DNA of 43,787 nucleotides from E44-bin89 sp034409565 (lineage in GTDB: Bacteria > Chloroflexota > Dehalococcoidia > Dehalococcoidales > RBG-16-60-22). The position numbers and the translations under genes were made by a program. Where the stretch lies: contig DAOUMS010000004.1 of NCBI GenBank assembly GCA_034409565.1, positions 1 through 43,787 on the forward strand, written 5' to 3'. The notes beneath the pieces were generated by a model. The model was not told the origin of the DNA. It saw only the letters and a program-made list of their open reading frames with translations, and did not search any database. This document shows positions 15,091 to 23,808 of this stretch, piece after piece (position 1 is the first letter of the stretch; the number at the start of each line of letters is the position of its first letter).

Positions 15091-16824
15091 ATGCGCCAGC
15101 TTAGAATTGGCATGGCTCAGGTCAATACCACGGTGGGTGACTTCAGGGGTAACACCAGCAAAATTCTGGAAACCATCACCGAAGCTAGAGCTCTGGGCAT
15201 TGACCTGCTTACCTTCCCTGAGCTGGCCATCTGTGGTTACCCACCGGAAGACCTGCTTTTCAAACCCCAGTTCATCGCCGAGAACCTGAGGGCACTTGAT
15301 GAGGTCATCAGCCACTCATCCGGCCTGGCCATTGTGGCTGGTTTCGTTGACGCCAGGGAGGATATTTATAATGCCGCCGCTATTATCCATGATGGCAAGC
15401 TAGCTGGCATCTACCACAAGATATACCTGCCCAACTACGGCGTGTTTGACGAAAACCGCTATTTCCAGGCCGGCAGTGAGATTCCGGTCTACACTATCGC
15501 CGGTGTTGGCGTTGGCATCAGCATTTGCGAGGACATCTGGTACGAGGCCGGGCCGGCCACGGTGCAGGCTTACTCCGGGGCCGAGGTCATCGTCAACATC
15601 AGTGCCTCGCCGTACCATGCTGGCAAGGGAAGCGCCAGGCAGCGAATGCTTGGCACCCGCGCCTCGGACAACGTGGCCATTGTCGCTTACAATAACCTGG
15701 TCGGCGGGCAGGACGAACTGGTCTTCGATGGCAACAGCATGGTGCTGAATGAAAAAGGGGAGCTTATCGCCAGAGGCAAGCAGTTTGCCGAGGACCTGGT
15801 CGTCACTGACCTTGACATTGAAGCTGTCTTCCGGACACGTCTTCATGACCCGAGGTGGCGAGGGGAAACGCGGCGGGAAGAAAAGCGGTGCCCGGTGACC
15901 AAGATAGTCATCTCTGGAGCGCCAGCGGCAATACCACGACCGCCGCTGCCGTCGGGACAGCTTCAGGCACGTGACCTGCCCGGAGAAATCTACGATGCCC
16001 TGGTGCTGGGCACCGGCGACTACGTCCATAAAAACGGCTTTAAAAAGGTGCTCATCGGGCTTTCCGGTGGTATTGATTCCAGCTTGGTGGCGGCTGTCGC
16101 GGTTGACGCCCTGGGCAAGTCAAATGTGGTGGGAGTGGCCATGCCCTCGGCATATTCGTCTCCCGGTAGTCTATCGGATGCCAGATTGCTGGCCCGAAAT
16201 CTGGGCATCAAGCTGATGACCATCCCCATCGCTCCGGTTTTCCAGGCATACCTGGCAGCGCTGGCTGAGGCGTTTAAACGGGCTGACCCCGATGCCACTG
16301 AGGAAAATATCCAGGCGCGCATCAGGGGTAATCTCCTGATGGCGTTGTCAAACAAGTTCGGCTGGCTGGTACTCACCACGGGCAATAAGAGTGAGACGGC
16401 CACCGGCTATACCACGCTGTACGGGGACATGGCGGGCGGTTTTGCCGTCATCAAAGATGTCCCCAAAACCATGGTCTACAAACTGGCTGAGTACCGGAAC
16501 TCGCTGGCTGGTTATGCCCTGCTCCCGACCACCATTATCGCTAAAGCGCCCTCGGCCGAGCTGAGGCCGGGGCAAAAAGACACCGACACTCTGCCTCCCT
16601 ACGACCAGCTTGACCCGGTTCTAACCGCCTATGTTGAGGAAGATAAGAGCATTGAGCAAATTATCGGTCTGGGGTTTGACCAGGCAACGGTGCAGAAAGC
16701 GGCCCGGCTGGTCGACGGTAGCGAATACAAGCGCCGCCAGGCCCCGCCTGGAATCAAGATAACGCCCAGAGCCTTTGGCCGTGACCGGAGACTGCCCATC
16801 ACCAATCGGTTCAAAGAGTGGTAG
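15091..16824 (+). CDS. nadE: Glutamine-dependent NAD+ synthetase
   Basis: This 577-residue two-domain enzyme makes NAD+ from deamido-NAD+ using glutamine. The N-terminal nitrilase-like glutaminase (about 1-260) shows the triad segments FPELAICGY (Glu), YHKIYLPNYG (Lys) and GISICEDIW (Cys). The C-terminal synthetase domain starts near residue 300 and has the ATP P-loop GLSGGIDSSLVA, followed by TTGNKSETATGYTTLYGDMAG. A GGAGG ribosome site precedes the ATG by 8 bases. It lies 34 bases after glnA, so it may share the nitrogen operon, a sensible position for a glutamine consumer. Confidence 0.96.
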   Translation: MRQLRIGMAQVNTTVGDFRGNTSKILETITEARALGIDLLTFPELAICGYPPEDLLFKPQFIAENLRALDEVISHSSGLAIVAGFVDAREDIYNAAAIIHDGKLAGIYHKIYLPNYGVFDENRYFQAGSEIPVYTIAGVGVGISICEDIWYEAGPATVQAYSGAEVIVNISASPYHAGKGSARQRMLGTRASDNVAIVAYNNLVGGQDELVFDGNSMVLNEKGELIARGKQFAEDLVVTDLDIEAVFRTRLHDPRWRGETRREEKRCPVTKIVISGAPAAIPRPPLPSGQLQARDLPGEIYDALVLGTGDYVHKNGFKKVLIGLSGGIDSSLVAAVAVDALGKSNVVGVAMPSAYSSPGSLSDARLLARNLGIKLMTIPIAPVFQAYLAALAEAFKRADPDATEENIQARIRGNLLMALSNKFGWLVLTTGNKSETATGYTTLYGDMAGGFAVIKDVPKTMVYKLAEYRNSLAGYALLPTTIIAKAPSAELRPGQKDTDTLPPYDQLDPVLTAYVEEDKSIEQIIGLGFDQATVQKAARLVDGSEYKRRQAPPGIKITPRAFGRDRRLPITNRFKEW

Positions 16825-17035
16825 TGGCACCGTTTTAGGCATTTGGTGGGCAGTACCGTACGATAGGTAGAACTTTTAAGTTATTATTCCGCCTGACTTA
16901 ATGCTATTACACTAACAGGGTATGTACAAATACTCGGTAGGGGTTTACATCCCCGCATTTTAGCCATAATCATCATAATCCCGTACAAACAGCTACCCAT
17001 CTCCTCAATTTACGCGACACTTAATATATCGGATA

Positions 17036-17464
17036 CTAAGACTGTCTTAATCTAACTAAAATATCATTGACTATTTGAATGTGCTCCTCTTCATCTCTTG
17101 CCAATTGTGCGAATCTGAGTTTTAAAACTCTATCTGGAATCAAACTGGCACTCTCCTGGTGCAGTTGCCGTGCTAACTTCTCCTTATCTAGCTGCTGTTC
17201 AAATATCTCTACGAGGTCTTCGCCTACAGGCACTGCCTCGAAGGCCCATTCAGGATTTCCGCCTAGTGCACTAATAGCATTGGCGACTGTATCGGCATGT
17301 TTGATCGAGGCATTACCCAGTGTAAGTGCCATATCTCTTGTTTCCTCGTCTTTTATGCTACTAGCTATTCGGGGCATATGGATTATTATAGAATATTCCA
17401 ATTTTAGAGCTCGACTTAATAGATCCAGTACTTGTAACGATTTTGCAGGTTTTTTTCCTTTCAT
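17036..17464 (-). CDS. Ferritin-like diiron-domain protein
   Basis: This 142-residue all-helical protein follows the four-helix ferritin-like pattern. The first helix carries Glu in LEYS, a second helix carries the IKHADTVAN segment, and the last helix has the metal-binding type RDEEEHIQIV. This looks like the rubrerythrin/bacterioferritin or DUF2202-like superfamily, with a possible diiron site; the exact subfamily is unclear. There is no rubredoxin domain. It stands alone, is AT-richer than the preceding nadE, and is convergent with it. About 210 bases between nadE and this gene contain no gene or clear site. Confidence 0.75.
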   Translation of the reverse strand: MKGKKPAKSLQVLDLLSRALKLEYSIIIHMPRIASSIKDEETRDMALTLGNASIKHADTVANAISALGGNPEWAFEAVPVGEDLVEIFEQQLDKEKLARQLHQESASLIPDRVLKLRFAQLARDEEEHIQIVNDILVRLRQS

Positions 17465-17686
17465 ACTTCAGAATTACCTCCCTAATATCATACCTCCGTA
17501 ATTCAATCAGTCTTCACATCAACTATAATATCACAACAAGTCACTAAACACATTTTTAAGGAAGTTAACCCATAGCACGAAAACGCGAAATAATCTCATT
17601 TAGAAACAATGCCACATGGTCTGAGAAGGATAAAAGGTAGAACTCTTGGCTAGTATATGCGGATGCATACCATCTTTTGATGGCAA

Positions 17687-17762
17687 TGGTGGAGCTGAGG
17701 GGACTCGAACCCCTGACTTCCTCCTTGCAAAGGAGGCGCTCTCCCGACTGAGCTACAGCCCC
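17687..17762 (-). tRNA. tRNA-Ala (anticodon TGC)
   Basis: On the minus strand the gene runs from GGGGCTG at 17762 to an encoded CCA ending at 17687. The acceptor stem pairs with CAGCTCC and contains the G3-U70 wobble that identifies alanine tRNA. The D-arm GTAGCTCAG, the anticodon stem CTCCT around TGC (17729-17727) and the T-arm GGTTCGAGTCC are all standard. A discriminator A precedes CCA. Confidence 0.97.
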
Positions 17763-17776
17763 GAACTGACGCCTCC

Positions 17777-17782
17777 ATTATA
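17777..17782 (-). promoter_or_regulatory. Candidate -10 element for tRNA-Ala
   Basis: A perfect TATAAT on the minus strand lies about 15 bases before the mature 5' end of the tRNA. A matching -35 element is not clear. Confidence 0.4.
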
Positions 17783-17840
17783 CCACATTTCAAGCTCATT
17801 TTTGCCTTTCCGCTCTGGCTCTCCTGTTCCGGTATCGTTC

Positions 17841-17869
17841 TTGTCAGCTATAGGTAATGCTGTTATACT
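17841..17869 (+). promoter_or_regulatory. Candidate gatB promoter
   Basis: TTGTCA (17841-17846) and TATACT (17864-17869) are separated by 17 bases and lie about 29 bases before the gatB ATG. Confidence 0.65.
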
Positions 17870-17897
17870 GAGTTCGTTGCCGATTTGAGGACCGGGC

Positions 17898-19370
17898 ATG
17901 AACTTTGAGACCATTATCGGACTGGAAGTACACGCGCAGCTTTTAACTAGGAGCAAGATGTTCTGCAGCTGCAGCGCTGATTATGCCACCGCCCCGCCCA
18001 ATACCCATGTCTGCCCGGTATGCCTGGGCATGCCCGGCGTCCTGCCGGTGATTAACAAGCAGGCGGTGGAATTCACCATCAAGACGGCGCTGGCGCTGAA
18101 CTGCACCGTTGCCGAATATACCAAGTTCGACCGCAAGAACTATCCGTATCCCGACCTGATGAAAGGCTACCAGATTTCTCAGTATGATGCCCCCATCGGG
18201 CACGGTGGCTGGCTCAGCGTTGAAATTGACGGCCAAAAGAAGAAAATTGGCATCACCCGGGTGCATCTGGAGGAAGATGTGGCTAAGCTGTTGCACCGCA
18301 AAGACGCCAGTGGTGAAGAGTACAGTCTGGTGGACGTGAACCGCTCCGGCGTGCCGCTGATGGAGGTTGTCAGCGAGCCGGACCTGCGTTCGCCGAAAGA
18401 GGCCGAGGAGTACCTGAGGAAACTGCGCAGCATTCTGCAGTACCTTGACGTGTCCACGGGCAACATGGAGGAGGGGAGCTTCCGCTGTGATGCCAACATC
18501 AGCATCCGTGCTGAAGACAGTTCCAGGCTGGGGCCCAAGGTCGAGGTCAAGAACATGAACAGCTTCCGGGCGGTCTACCAGGCGATGGACTATGAGGCCA
18601 GACGCCAGAGGAAGGCCTTCAGCGAGGGGAAGAAGCTCACGCAGGAAACACGAGGTTGGGTGGAGGAGAAGGGAAAGACGGTGGCGCAGCGCAGCAAGGA
18701 GTACGCCCATGACTACCGCTACTTCCCCGAGCCTGACCTGCCCCCGCTTTCCATCAGCCGGGAGTGGGTGGAGGAAATAAAAGCTAAGTTGCCCGAACTG
18801 CCTGAGGACAGGCGGGGACGGTTCATGAAGGAGTATGGCCTGCCGCTCTACGATGCCAGTCTTTTAACTAGCTCCAAGTTGACAGCTGAATATTTTGAAG
18901 CTTGCATGAAGAGACCGCCTCAAAGTTTGGAACCAGAGAAGCAGGCAAAGCAGGTAGCTAATTGGATAATAGGTGAATTTAGTCACTGGCTTGCTGTTAC
19001 TAATACAGCCGAAAAGGATATGGAAAGAAAAATTAGACCAGTTGCACTATTCGACCTAGTTCAATTGACATCTCAAGGTGTCATTACTGGAGTCAGTGCG
19101 AAAGCTGTATTTGAGGAGATGTTTAAAACTGGTAAAAGTGCTGAAGAAATCATAAAAAAGCGCGGCCTCAGCCAGATAAGTGATACTGCGGAGCTTGAAG
19201 CCGCCATCGTTGACGTGATAAACTCAAATGAGCAGGCCGTGTCCGATTACAAAGCGGGCAAGGAGACAGCGCTGAAGTTCCTGGTCGGGCAGGTAATGCG
19301 GGCGACCAAGGGACGTGCCAATCCGGTCATGGCCGGTGATATGTTGCAGAAAAAGCTTGAGGAAGGCTGA
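17898..19370 (+). CDS. gatB: Asp-tRNA(Asn)/Glu-tRNA(Gln) amidotransferase subunit B
   Basis: This is a 490-residue GatB of normal length, the kinase/tRNA-recognition subunit of the GatCAB complex that converts Glu-tRNA(Gln) to Gln-tRNA(Gln). It has the signature GLEVHAQLLTRSKMFCSC, zinc-type cysteines with CPVCLGMPG, and a C-terminal YqeY-like tail with GQVMRATKGRANP. The gene is intact. The stretch from about 18860 to 19145 (residues 321-415) falls to about 37 percent GC, whereas the preceding part is near 60 percent and the end recovers. This abrupt internal shift suggests recombination or an assembly join. gatA and gatC are not in the window. Confidence 0.97.
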   Translation: MNFETIIGLEVHAQLLTRSKMFCSCSADYATAPPNTHVCPVCLGMPGVLPVINKQAVEFTIKTALALNCTVAEYTKFDRKNYPYPDLMKGYQISQYDAPIGHGGWLSVEIDGQKKKIGITRVHLEEDVAKLLHRKDASGEEYSLVDVNRSGVPLMEVVSEPDLRSPKEAEEYLRKLRSILQYLDVSTGNMEEGSFRCDANISIRAEDSSRLGPKVEVKNMNSFRAVYQAMDYEARRQRKAFSEGKKLTQETRGWVEEKGKTVAQRSKEYAHDYRYFPEPDLPPLSISREWVEEIKAKLPELPEDRRGRFMKEYGLPLYDASLLTSSKLTAEYFEACMKRPPQSLEPEKQAKQVANWIIGEFSHWLAVTNTAEKDMERKIRPVALFDLVQLTSQGVITGVSAKAVFEEMFKTGKSAEEIIKKRGLSQISDTAELEAAIVDVINSNEQAVSDYKAGKETALKFLVGQVMRATKGRANPVMAGDMLQKKLEEG

Positions 19371-19393
19371 AGCAGGTAGAGAGGAAGGGAACG

Positions 19394-19612
19394 ATGCAGA
19401 CCTATTTAAATCTGGCTCAGATAGTGCTGGCAGCATCTTTAGTGTTGATTATTCTTTTTCAGGTTCGTGGCGGTGGGCTGGGAGGTATCTTCGGTCAGCC
19501 TGACACCGTATATCGGACGAAGCGGGGTCTGGAAAAAACGATGTTCCAGATTACCATTGCCCTGGCCGTCCTCTTTATCATCGTTGCCATTATCTCCCTC
19601 CGGCTGACCTGA
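19394..19612 (+). CDS. secG: Preprotein translocase subunit SecG
   Basis: This 72-residue membrane protein has two hydrophobic segments (about 5-22 and 50-69) flanking the SecG signature GGGLGGIFGQ and YRTKRGLEK. It assists SecYE in protein export. A GAGAGGAAGG-type ribosome site precedes the ATG, 23 bases after gatB. Confidence 0.93.
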   Translation: MQTYLNLAQIVLAASLVLIILFQVRGGGLGGIFGQPDTVYRTKRGLEKTMFQITIALAVLFIIVAIISLRLT

Positions 19613-19641
19613 CCGCAAGTCTGGCGGAAACCGGGAGAACC

Positions 19642-20466
19642 ATGAACGCCATCATCACCCTGACCACTGATTTCGGCCTGTCTGACGCTTATGTGGCGGC
19701 GATGAAGGGGGTAATTCTCGATATCAACCCCGAAGCAACCATCATTGACATATGCCACACTATATCGCCGCAAAGCATCTCCCAGGCGGCTTTTGTCTTG
19801 AGCACGGCCTACCAGTTCTTCCCCAGGCGCACCATTCACGTGGTTGTGGTTGACCCCGGCGTGGGGACAGAGCGCAAGGCAATTGTGCTGCGCACGCCTC
19901 AATTCGACTTCGTTGCCCCCGATAATGGGGTGCTTGGCCACGTAGTAGCGCCGTTTTTGAAAAAGAGGTTGCGTCCTGCTCAAGGCCAGGTCACGCTCCC
20001 CTCTGAACTGAAAGCAGTATCAATTTCCAATGCCGCGTTCTGGCGCTCTCCGTTGAGCCCCACGTTCCACGGTCGCGATATCTTTGCTCCGGTTGCCGCC
20101 CGGCTTTCACTGGGCACTTCACCGGAAGAATTCGGCGAGGTTATAAGTTCGGTTAAGGTACTGCCGGAGCATCGTCCTTATCAGGAATCGGCGGACACTC
20201 TGGTGGGGCGGATAGTACATATCGACCATTTTGGTAACCTGATTACCAATGTCAAGCGTGAGAACCTGCCGGAAAAACCGTTTACCGTTGAGGTGAGTAA
20301 TCGCTCCATATTGGGACTGAGCCGTACTTATGAAGAAAGTGAAGGGCTGCTGGCGCTCATCGGCAGCAGCGGCTATCTTGAAATTGCCCTGAAGGGAGGC
20401 AGTGCCCTTGATTTTCTGGGCGCAGTGGTGGGTGGTGAGGTAAAGATTAGGCTGGGGAAAAGGTAA
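19642..20466 (+). CDS. SAM hydroxide adenosyltransferase (DUF62 family)
   Basis: This 274-residue protein has the family opening ITLTTDFGLSDAYVAAMKGV, the active-site Asp-rich segment VVDPGVGTERKAI, the DNGVLGHV motif, and FHGRDIFAPVAARL. The C-terminal barrel begins near GRIVHIDHFGNLITNV. Characterised members split S-adenosylmethionine with water into adenosine and methionine, related to the fluorinases and chlorinases. It follows secG by 29 bases and probably shares its transcript. The physiological role of the family is still poorly defined. Confidence 0.93.
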   Translation: MNAIITLTTDFGLSDAYVAAMKGVILDINPEATIIDICHTISPQSISQAAFVLSTAYQFFPRRTIHVVVVDPGVGTERKAIVLRTPQFDFVAPDNGVLGHVVAPFLKKRLRPAQGQVTLPSELKAVSISNAAFWRSPLSPTFHGRDIFAPVAARLSLGTSPEEFGEVISSVKVLPEHRPYQESADTLVGRIVHIDHFGNLITNVKRENLPEKPFTVEVSNRSILGLSRTYEESEGLLALIGSSGYLEIALKGGSALDFLGAVVGGEVKIRLGKR

Positions 20467-20494
20467 AATTGGCCGATTTTGAGGCCAGAAGCTA

Positions 20495-20523
20495 TTGACA
20501 AATCTTGGCAGGTTTGCTACTCT
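20495..20523 (+). promoter_or_regulatory. Promoter of the small zinc-ribbon gene
   Basis: TTGACA (20495-20500) and TACTCT (20518-20523) are exactly 17 bases apart, 33 bases before the ATG. Confidence 0.65.
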
Positions 20524-20556
20524 GCTTCACAGAGTCCAATATAGGAGGTCCAACCA

Positions 20557-20700
20557 ATGCCCCAGGCTTATTGCATGAAATGTCGAAAAAAAGTAGAGAT
20601 CAAGAATCCGAAGCAAACGACCCTCAAGAACAAACGCCCGGCCGTTCAAGGTGAGTGCCCTAACTGCGGTACCAAGGTGTTCCGCATCGGCAAGTCCTAA
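20557..20700 (+). CDS. Small zinc-ribbon protein (DUF5679-like)
   Basis: This is a 47-residue basic protein beginning MPQAYCMKCRKKVEIKNP. Two CxxC pairs, CMKC and CPNC, form a zinc ribbon, and the middle is rich in Lys/Arg. The AGGAGGT ribosome site and a well-spaced promoter strongly support expression as an independent unit. It resembles the short DUF5679 zinc ribbons common in Chloroflexota. Its size and charge suggest nucleic-acid or ribosome binding, but no function is established. Confidence 0.88.
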   Translation: MPQAYCMKCRKKVEIKNPKQTTLKNKRPAVQGECPNCGTKVFRIGKS

Positions 20701-20729
20701 CCTTGTCTTTGCCTCAATACGATCTCTGG

Positions 20730-20765
20730 AACTGTCCTGGGTATACATGTGGAAACCAGGCAGTT
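20730..20765 (+). terminator. Candidate terminator after the zinc-ribbon gene
   Basis: AACTG-t-CCTGG (20730-20740) pairs with CCAGGCAGTT (20756-20765) with one bulged base, starting 30 bases after the stop codon. The tail ATTTAG is only weakly T-rich. Confidence 0.45.
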
Positions 20766-20843
20766 ATTTAGCTTAATTAAAGAAAACGCGGTTGCCACTA
20801 CCTGTCATTACCGATTGTCTGGTAATATATGGGGGCATTGTCG

Positions 20844-20872
20844 TTGACAGTGCCTTCTTTGTTCCATAAAGT
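20844..20872 (+). promoter_or_regulatory. Promoter of menA-menG
   Basis: TTGACA (20844-20849) and TAAAGT (20867-20872) are 17 bases apart and lie 40 bases before the menA start. Confidence 0.6.
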
Positions 20873-20911
20873 TGGCCTTCCGAGCTTTTTATCATCCATG
20901 GTGAAGTAGCG

Positions 20912-21802
20912 GTGAAACTGAAACTATGGTTTCTGGAAACGAGGCCGCAGTTTCTGACGCTATCGGTGGTGCTGGCGTTTCTGGGCACCAGTATAGCCTG
21001 GTATGAGGGCTATTTCCATCTCGGTTACGCACTGCTGGCTGGCTTCGGACTGCTGCTCACTCATATCAGTGTCAACACCCTGAATGACTATTTCGATTAC
21101 CGGAGCGGAGTGGACCTGGCCACAAGGCGGACCCCCTTCAGCGGCGGCAGCGGCATTCTCCCCACCGCCCTGCTCACGCCGGGGCAGGTCTTCTGGCTCG
21201 GCATGTCTTCTTTTCTGCTGGCGGTGGTCATCGGGGTGTTCTTCATTCTGACGAAGGGCTGGCTGCTTCTGCCGCTGCTACTGTTCGCCGCAGTATGCAT
21301 TCTTTTTTACACGCCGGTGATACTCAAAATGCCCTGGCCGGAATGGGCGGCCGGCCTGGGTCTCGGCTGGCTGCCGGTTCTGGGGCTGTACTTCGTGCAA
21401 ACGGCGCAATACACCTGGCACGCGGTGATTGCCGCCGTGCCCTCCGGCATTCTGGTACATAACCTCCTCCTGCTCAATGAGTTCCCCGATACCAAAGCAG
21501 ATATGGGGGGTGGGAGAAGGACTTTGCCCATCGTCATGGGCGGGGCACGGGCCAGTCTTATTTACTCAGCGCTGACCATGACCGTCTATCTGTGGGTAAT
21601 CGGCTGGGCCATCGCCGGGGTGATGCCGGCTTTTTGCCTTATCGCACTGCTGACGCTGCCCTTTGCCCTGAAGGCGATAAAGGGTTCAAGAAAGCATCAG
21701 GACATGGCGCAGCTCATTCCCGCGATGGGCAGCAACGTGCTGGTGGTCTTGCTTACTCAGCTCCTCCTCGGCATTGGCTATATACTGGCCGGGATTTTTT
21801 AA
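20912..21802 (+). CDS. menA: UbiA-family prenyltransferase, probable MenA
   Basis: This 296-residue integral membrane protein has about eight or nine hydrophobic segments. The first Asp-rich motif NDYFDYRSGVD (about residue 56) and the second, NEFPDTKADMGGGRRTL (about 190), bind Mg-diphosphate in this family. MenA attaches the polyprenyl chain to 1,4-dihydroxy-2-naphthoate. The GTG start at 20912 is taken because the following residues match the family N-terminus (WFLETRPQF); the ribosome site is weak. Assignment to MenA rather than another UbiA branch rests on these motifs and on menG 11 bases downstream. Other menaquinone genes are not in the window. Confidence 0.85.
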   Translation: MKLKLWFLETRPQFLTLSVVLAFLGTSIAWYEGYFHLGYALLAGFGLLLTHISVNTLNDYFDYRSGVDLATRRTPFSGGSGILPTALLTPGQVFWLGMSSFLLAVVIGVFFILTKGWLLLPLLLFAAVCILFYTPVILKMPWPEWAAGLGLGWLPVLGLYFVQTAQYTWHAVIAAVPSGILVHNLLLLNEFPDTKADMGGGRRTLPIVMGGARASLIYSALTMTVYLWVIGWAIAGVMPAFCLIALLTLPFALKAIKGSRKHQDMAQLIPAMGSNVLVVLLTQLLLGIGYILAGIF

Positions 21803-21813
21803 AGGGGAACGTC

Positions 21814-22518
21814 ATGAGTCGGCCTTTGCAGCGCATGTTCACCGAGGTGCCGTCCCGTTACGACCTTATTAATTCGGTCATAACCTGGGGCCTTGACCGG
21901 CGGTGGCGGAAGATAGCGGCAGAGGAATGCCTGAAGAACAGGCCAAAGAAAGTCCTCGACCTCTGTTGCGGGACCGGCGACCTGGCCATAGCCGTGTGTC
22001 GGCTTGGAGGAAGCGGGGTTAGCGTGGTGGGACTTGACTACAGCCCACCCATGCTGGAAATAGCTCGGCAAAAGGCGGCGTCATCGGGTAATTGCCAGCG
22101 TGTTTCCTTTATCCAGGGTGATGCCGTTTCTCTCCCTTTCCCCGACGACTACTTCGACGGCGCTGGCATCTCCTTTGCCTTCCGCAACCTGACCTATAAA
22201 ACCCCCCTGGCCGGGAAGCATTTAACTGAAGTAAGTCGTGTCCTAAGCACTGGAGGTAGGTTCGTGATTGTGGAGACCAGCCAGCCCAACTCAAGGCTTA
22301 TTCGCCGCCTGTTCCACTGGTATCTGCGCTGGTTTGTTTATCCCGTGGGGTTCTGGCTCTCCGGGAACAGGGGAGCGTATAACTATCTGGTGGAGTCGGC
22401 GGTCGACTTTTACACATCAGGTGAAGTGAAAAAAATGCTGCTGGCGGCGGGTTTCCGTGAGGTCGAATACCGGCCGCTATTATTTGGCGCTGCCGGCATC
22501 CATGTTGCCGTCAAATAA
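21814..22518 (+). CDS. menG: Demethylmenaquinone methyltransferase
   Basis: This 234-residue class I SAM methyltransferase of the UbiE/MenG family has FTEVPSRYDLINSVITWGLD at its start, the SAM motif VLDLCCGTGDLAI and the family motif AFRNLTYK. The ATG at 21814 follows AAAGGGGAAC and begins MSRPLQRMFTEVP; a frame extending 74 codons upstream would lie inside menA and is rejected. It adds the ring methyl group, the last step of menaquinone synthesis. It is co-oriented with menA and ends 4 bases before the convergent HemN-like gene. Confidence 0.93.
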   Translation: MSRPLQRMFTEVPSRYDLINSVITWGLDRRWRKIAAEECLKNRPKKVLDLCCGTGDLAIAVCRLGGSGVSVVGLDYSPPMLEIARQKAASSGNCQRVSFIQGDAVSLPFPDDYFDGAGISFAFRNLTYKTPLAGKHLTEVSRVLSTGGRFVIVETSQPNSRLIRRLFHWYLRWFVYPVGFWLSGNRGAYNYLVESAVDFYTSGEVKKMLLAAGFREVEYRPLLFGAAGIHVAVK

Positions 22519-22522
22519 GCGG

Positions 22523-23764
22523 TCAGATCTGTTCTTCTATGTAAAGCTCTCTCAGGTTGTTGAGGGAGGTGAAAAACTCCCGCATCATGACGCTCACCGG
22601 GTACATGCCCTTTCGGGTGACTTGGATTTTATCTTTGCCCTCCACTAGGCCAGCGAGCTTTAGCAAAAGAAGTTCCGCGCCCAGCTTGCTTTCCATGTCG
22701 GTGCCAAACCTCTGCCTGAACTTCCCGGCTTCAAGCTCCAGGCCGAATAGTTTGGTCAGCAGATAGTATCTCTGGTTTTCTTTTTCGGTGAGTTTGCGCC
22801 AGCCAACGATGGGCAGCGTATCCCGGTTCAAAAACTCGCCGTACCGGTCCAGCGAGAACGTGTTCGCGTAAAAACTACCCCCCACGATGCTTACCGAACC
22901 GGCACCGATACCAATATAGTCGTCAAAATCGATGATGTACTCGTCAATCATCCTCTCCCCTCTGGAGAAGCACCAGACAGTGGAGGCCTGGTAACCATCG
23001 GCGTAAAGTTCATTCAGGATGACATCGTAAAAGCGCTTTTCCTCAGTGGTGTCAACGCGGTTGAAGCGCCGCTCCAGGGCGTTTTTCTTGTGCGGGGAAG
23101 CCATCAGCGGGTAAAAGGTAGCCTGGTCAATGTTTAAATCTTTAAACGCCTGCACATCTGCTTTGAACTGGTCAATCGTCTGGCCCGGGAAGTTGAAAAC
23201 GAAGTCGACGTTCACGGTATCGAACTCCCCCTGTGCCAGCAACAGCCTCTTTTTCATCTCTTCGCCCGGGCCGAAAGGCCGGCCCATCGCCTTGACGATG
23301 CCGTCGTCAAAGCTCTGCACCCCGATGGAAAGGCGGTTGATGCCGGCGGCTTTAAGCCGGCCAATGTTTTTCTGGTTCACTTCACGGGGGGTGGTCTCCA
23401 GGGAAATGCGTTTGACGTTGCAACTGGCTTTGAGGTAGTCAATAAAATCGGCAAGTTCGTCCATGAGGATGGTCGGCGTGCCGCCGCCGAAGTAAAAATC
23501 GGAGAAGGTGAAGCCCTTCTGAATATAGAGGTCGAGTTCCCGTTTCAGGTGCCGGAAATACTGTCGCGCTTTGTCTTTCTGGAACAGGTAGCGGTTGAAG
23601 CAGCAGAACGGGCACAGGGTGCGGCAGAACGGGATATGAATGTAGAGCGATATTTCCCCGATTTCTTTTGCGCCCACGAATACCGAGTCATCAATATCTT
23701 GGCGTAGCTTCAGGAACTTGCGTCCCTCGCGCCTGGTAACCCAGCCGACCACGTTCGACAGCAT
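22523..23764 (-). CDS. HemN-like radical SAM protein
   Basis: This 413-residue radical SAM enzyme has the motif CRTLCPFC (CxxxCxxC) within YIHIPFCRTLCPFCCF, followed by FYFGGGTPTILMDELADF, SLETTPREV and LSIGVQSFDDGIVKAMGRPF. These are the HemN/HemW/HutW signatures, including the GGGTP SAM-contact motif. Members include oxygen-independent coproporphyrinogen oxidase, heme chaperones and heme-degrading methyltransferases. The N-terminus before the motif (about 38 residues) is longer than in HemW. I cannot choose among these roles. It converges on menG. Confidence 0.85.
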   Translation of the reverse strand: MLSNVVGWVTRREGRKFLKLRQDIDDSVFVGAKEIGEISLYIHIPFCRTLCPFCCFNRYLFQKDKARQYFRHLKRELDLYIQKGFTFSDFYFGGGTPTILMDELADFIDYLKASCNVKRISLETTPREVNQKNIGRLKAAGINRLSIGVQSFDDGIVKAMGRPFGPGEEMKKRLLLAQGEFDTVNVDFVFNFPGQTIDQFKADVQAFKDLNIDQATFYPLMASPHKKNALERRFNRVDTTEEKRFYDVILNELYADGYQASTVWCFSRGERMIDEYIIDFDDYIGIGAGSVSIVGGSFYANTFSLDRYGEFLNRDTLPIVGWRKLTEKENQRYYLLTKLFGLELEAGKFRQRFGTDMESKLGAELLLLKLAGLVEGKDKIQVTRKGMYPVSVMMREFFTSLNNLRELYIEEQI

Positions 23765-23808
23765 TCAGACTCACTCCAGATGAAAAAAAATAGTGCGTTG
23801 TGAGATGC

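Noticed and set aside
17646..17888. An 80-residue plus-strand frame containing GAEGTRTPDFLLAKEALS
   Set aside because: It is a translation of the strand opposite tRNA-Ala; this peptide is a well-known spurious protein in databases.
21592..21813. N-terminal extension of menG
   Set aside because: It lies inside menA, lacks a family match, and the ATG at 21814 has its own ribosome site.
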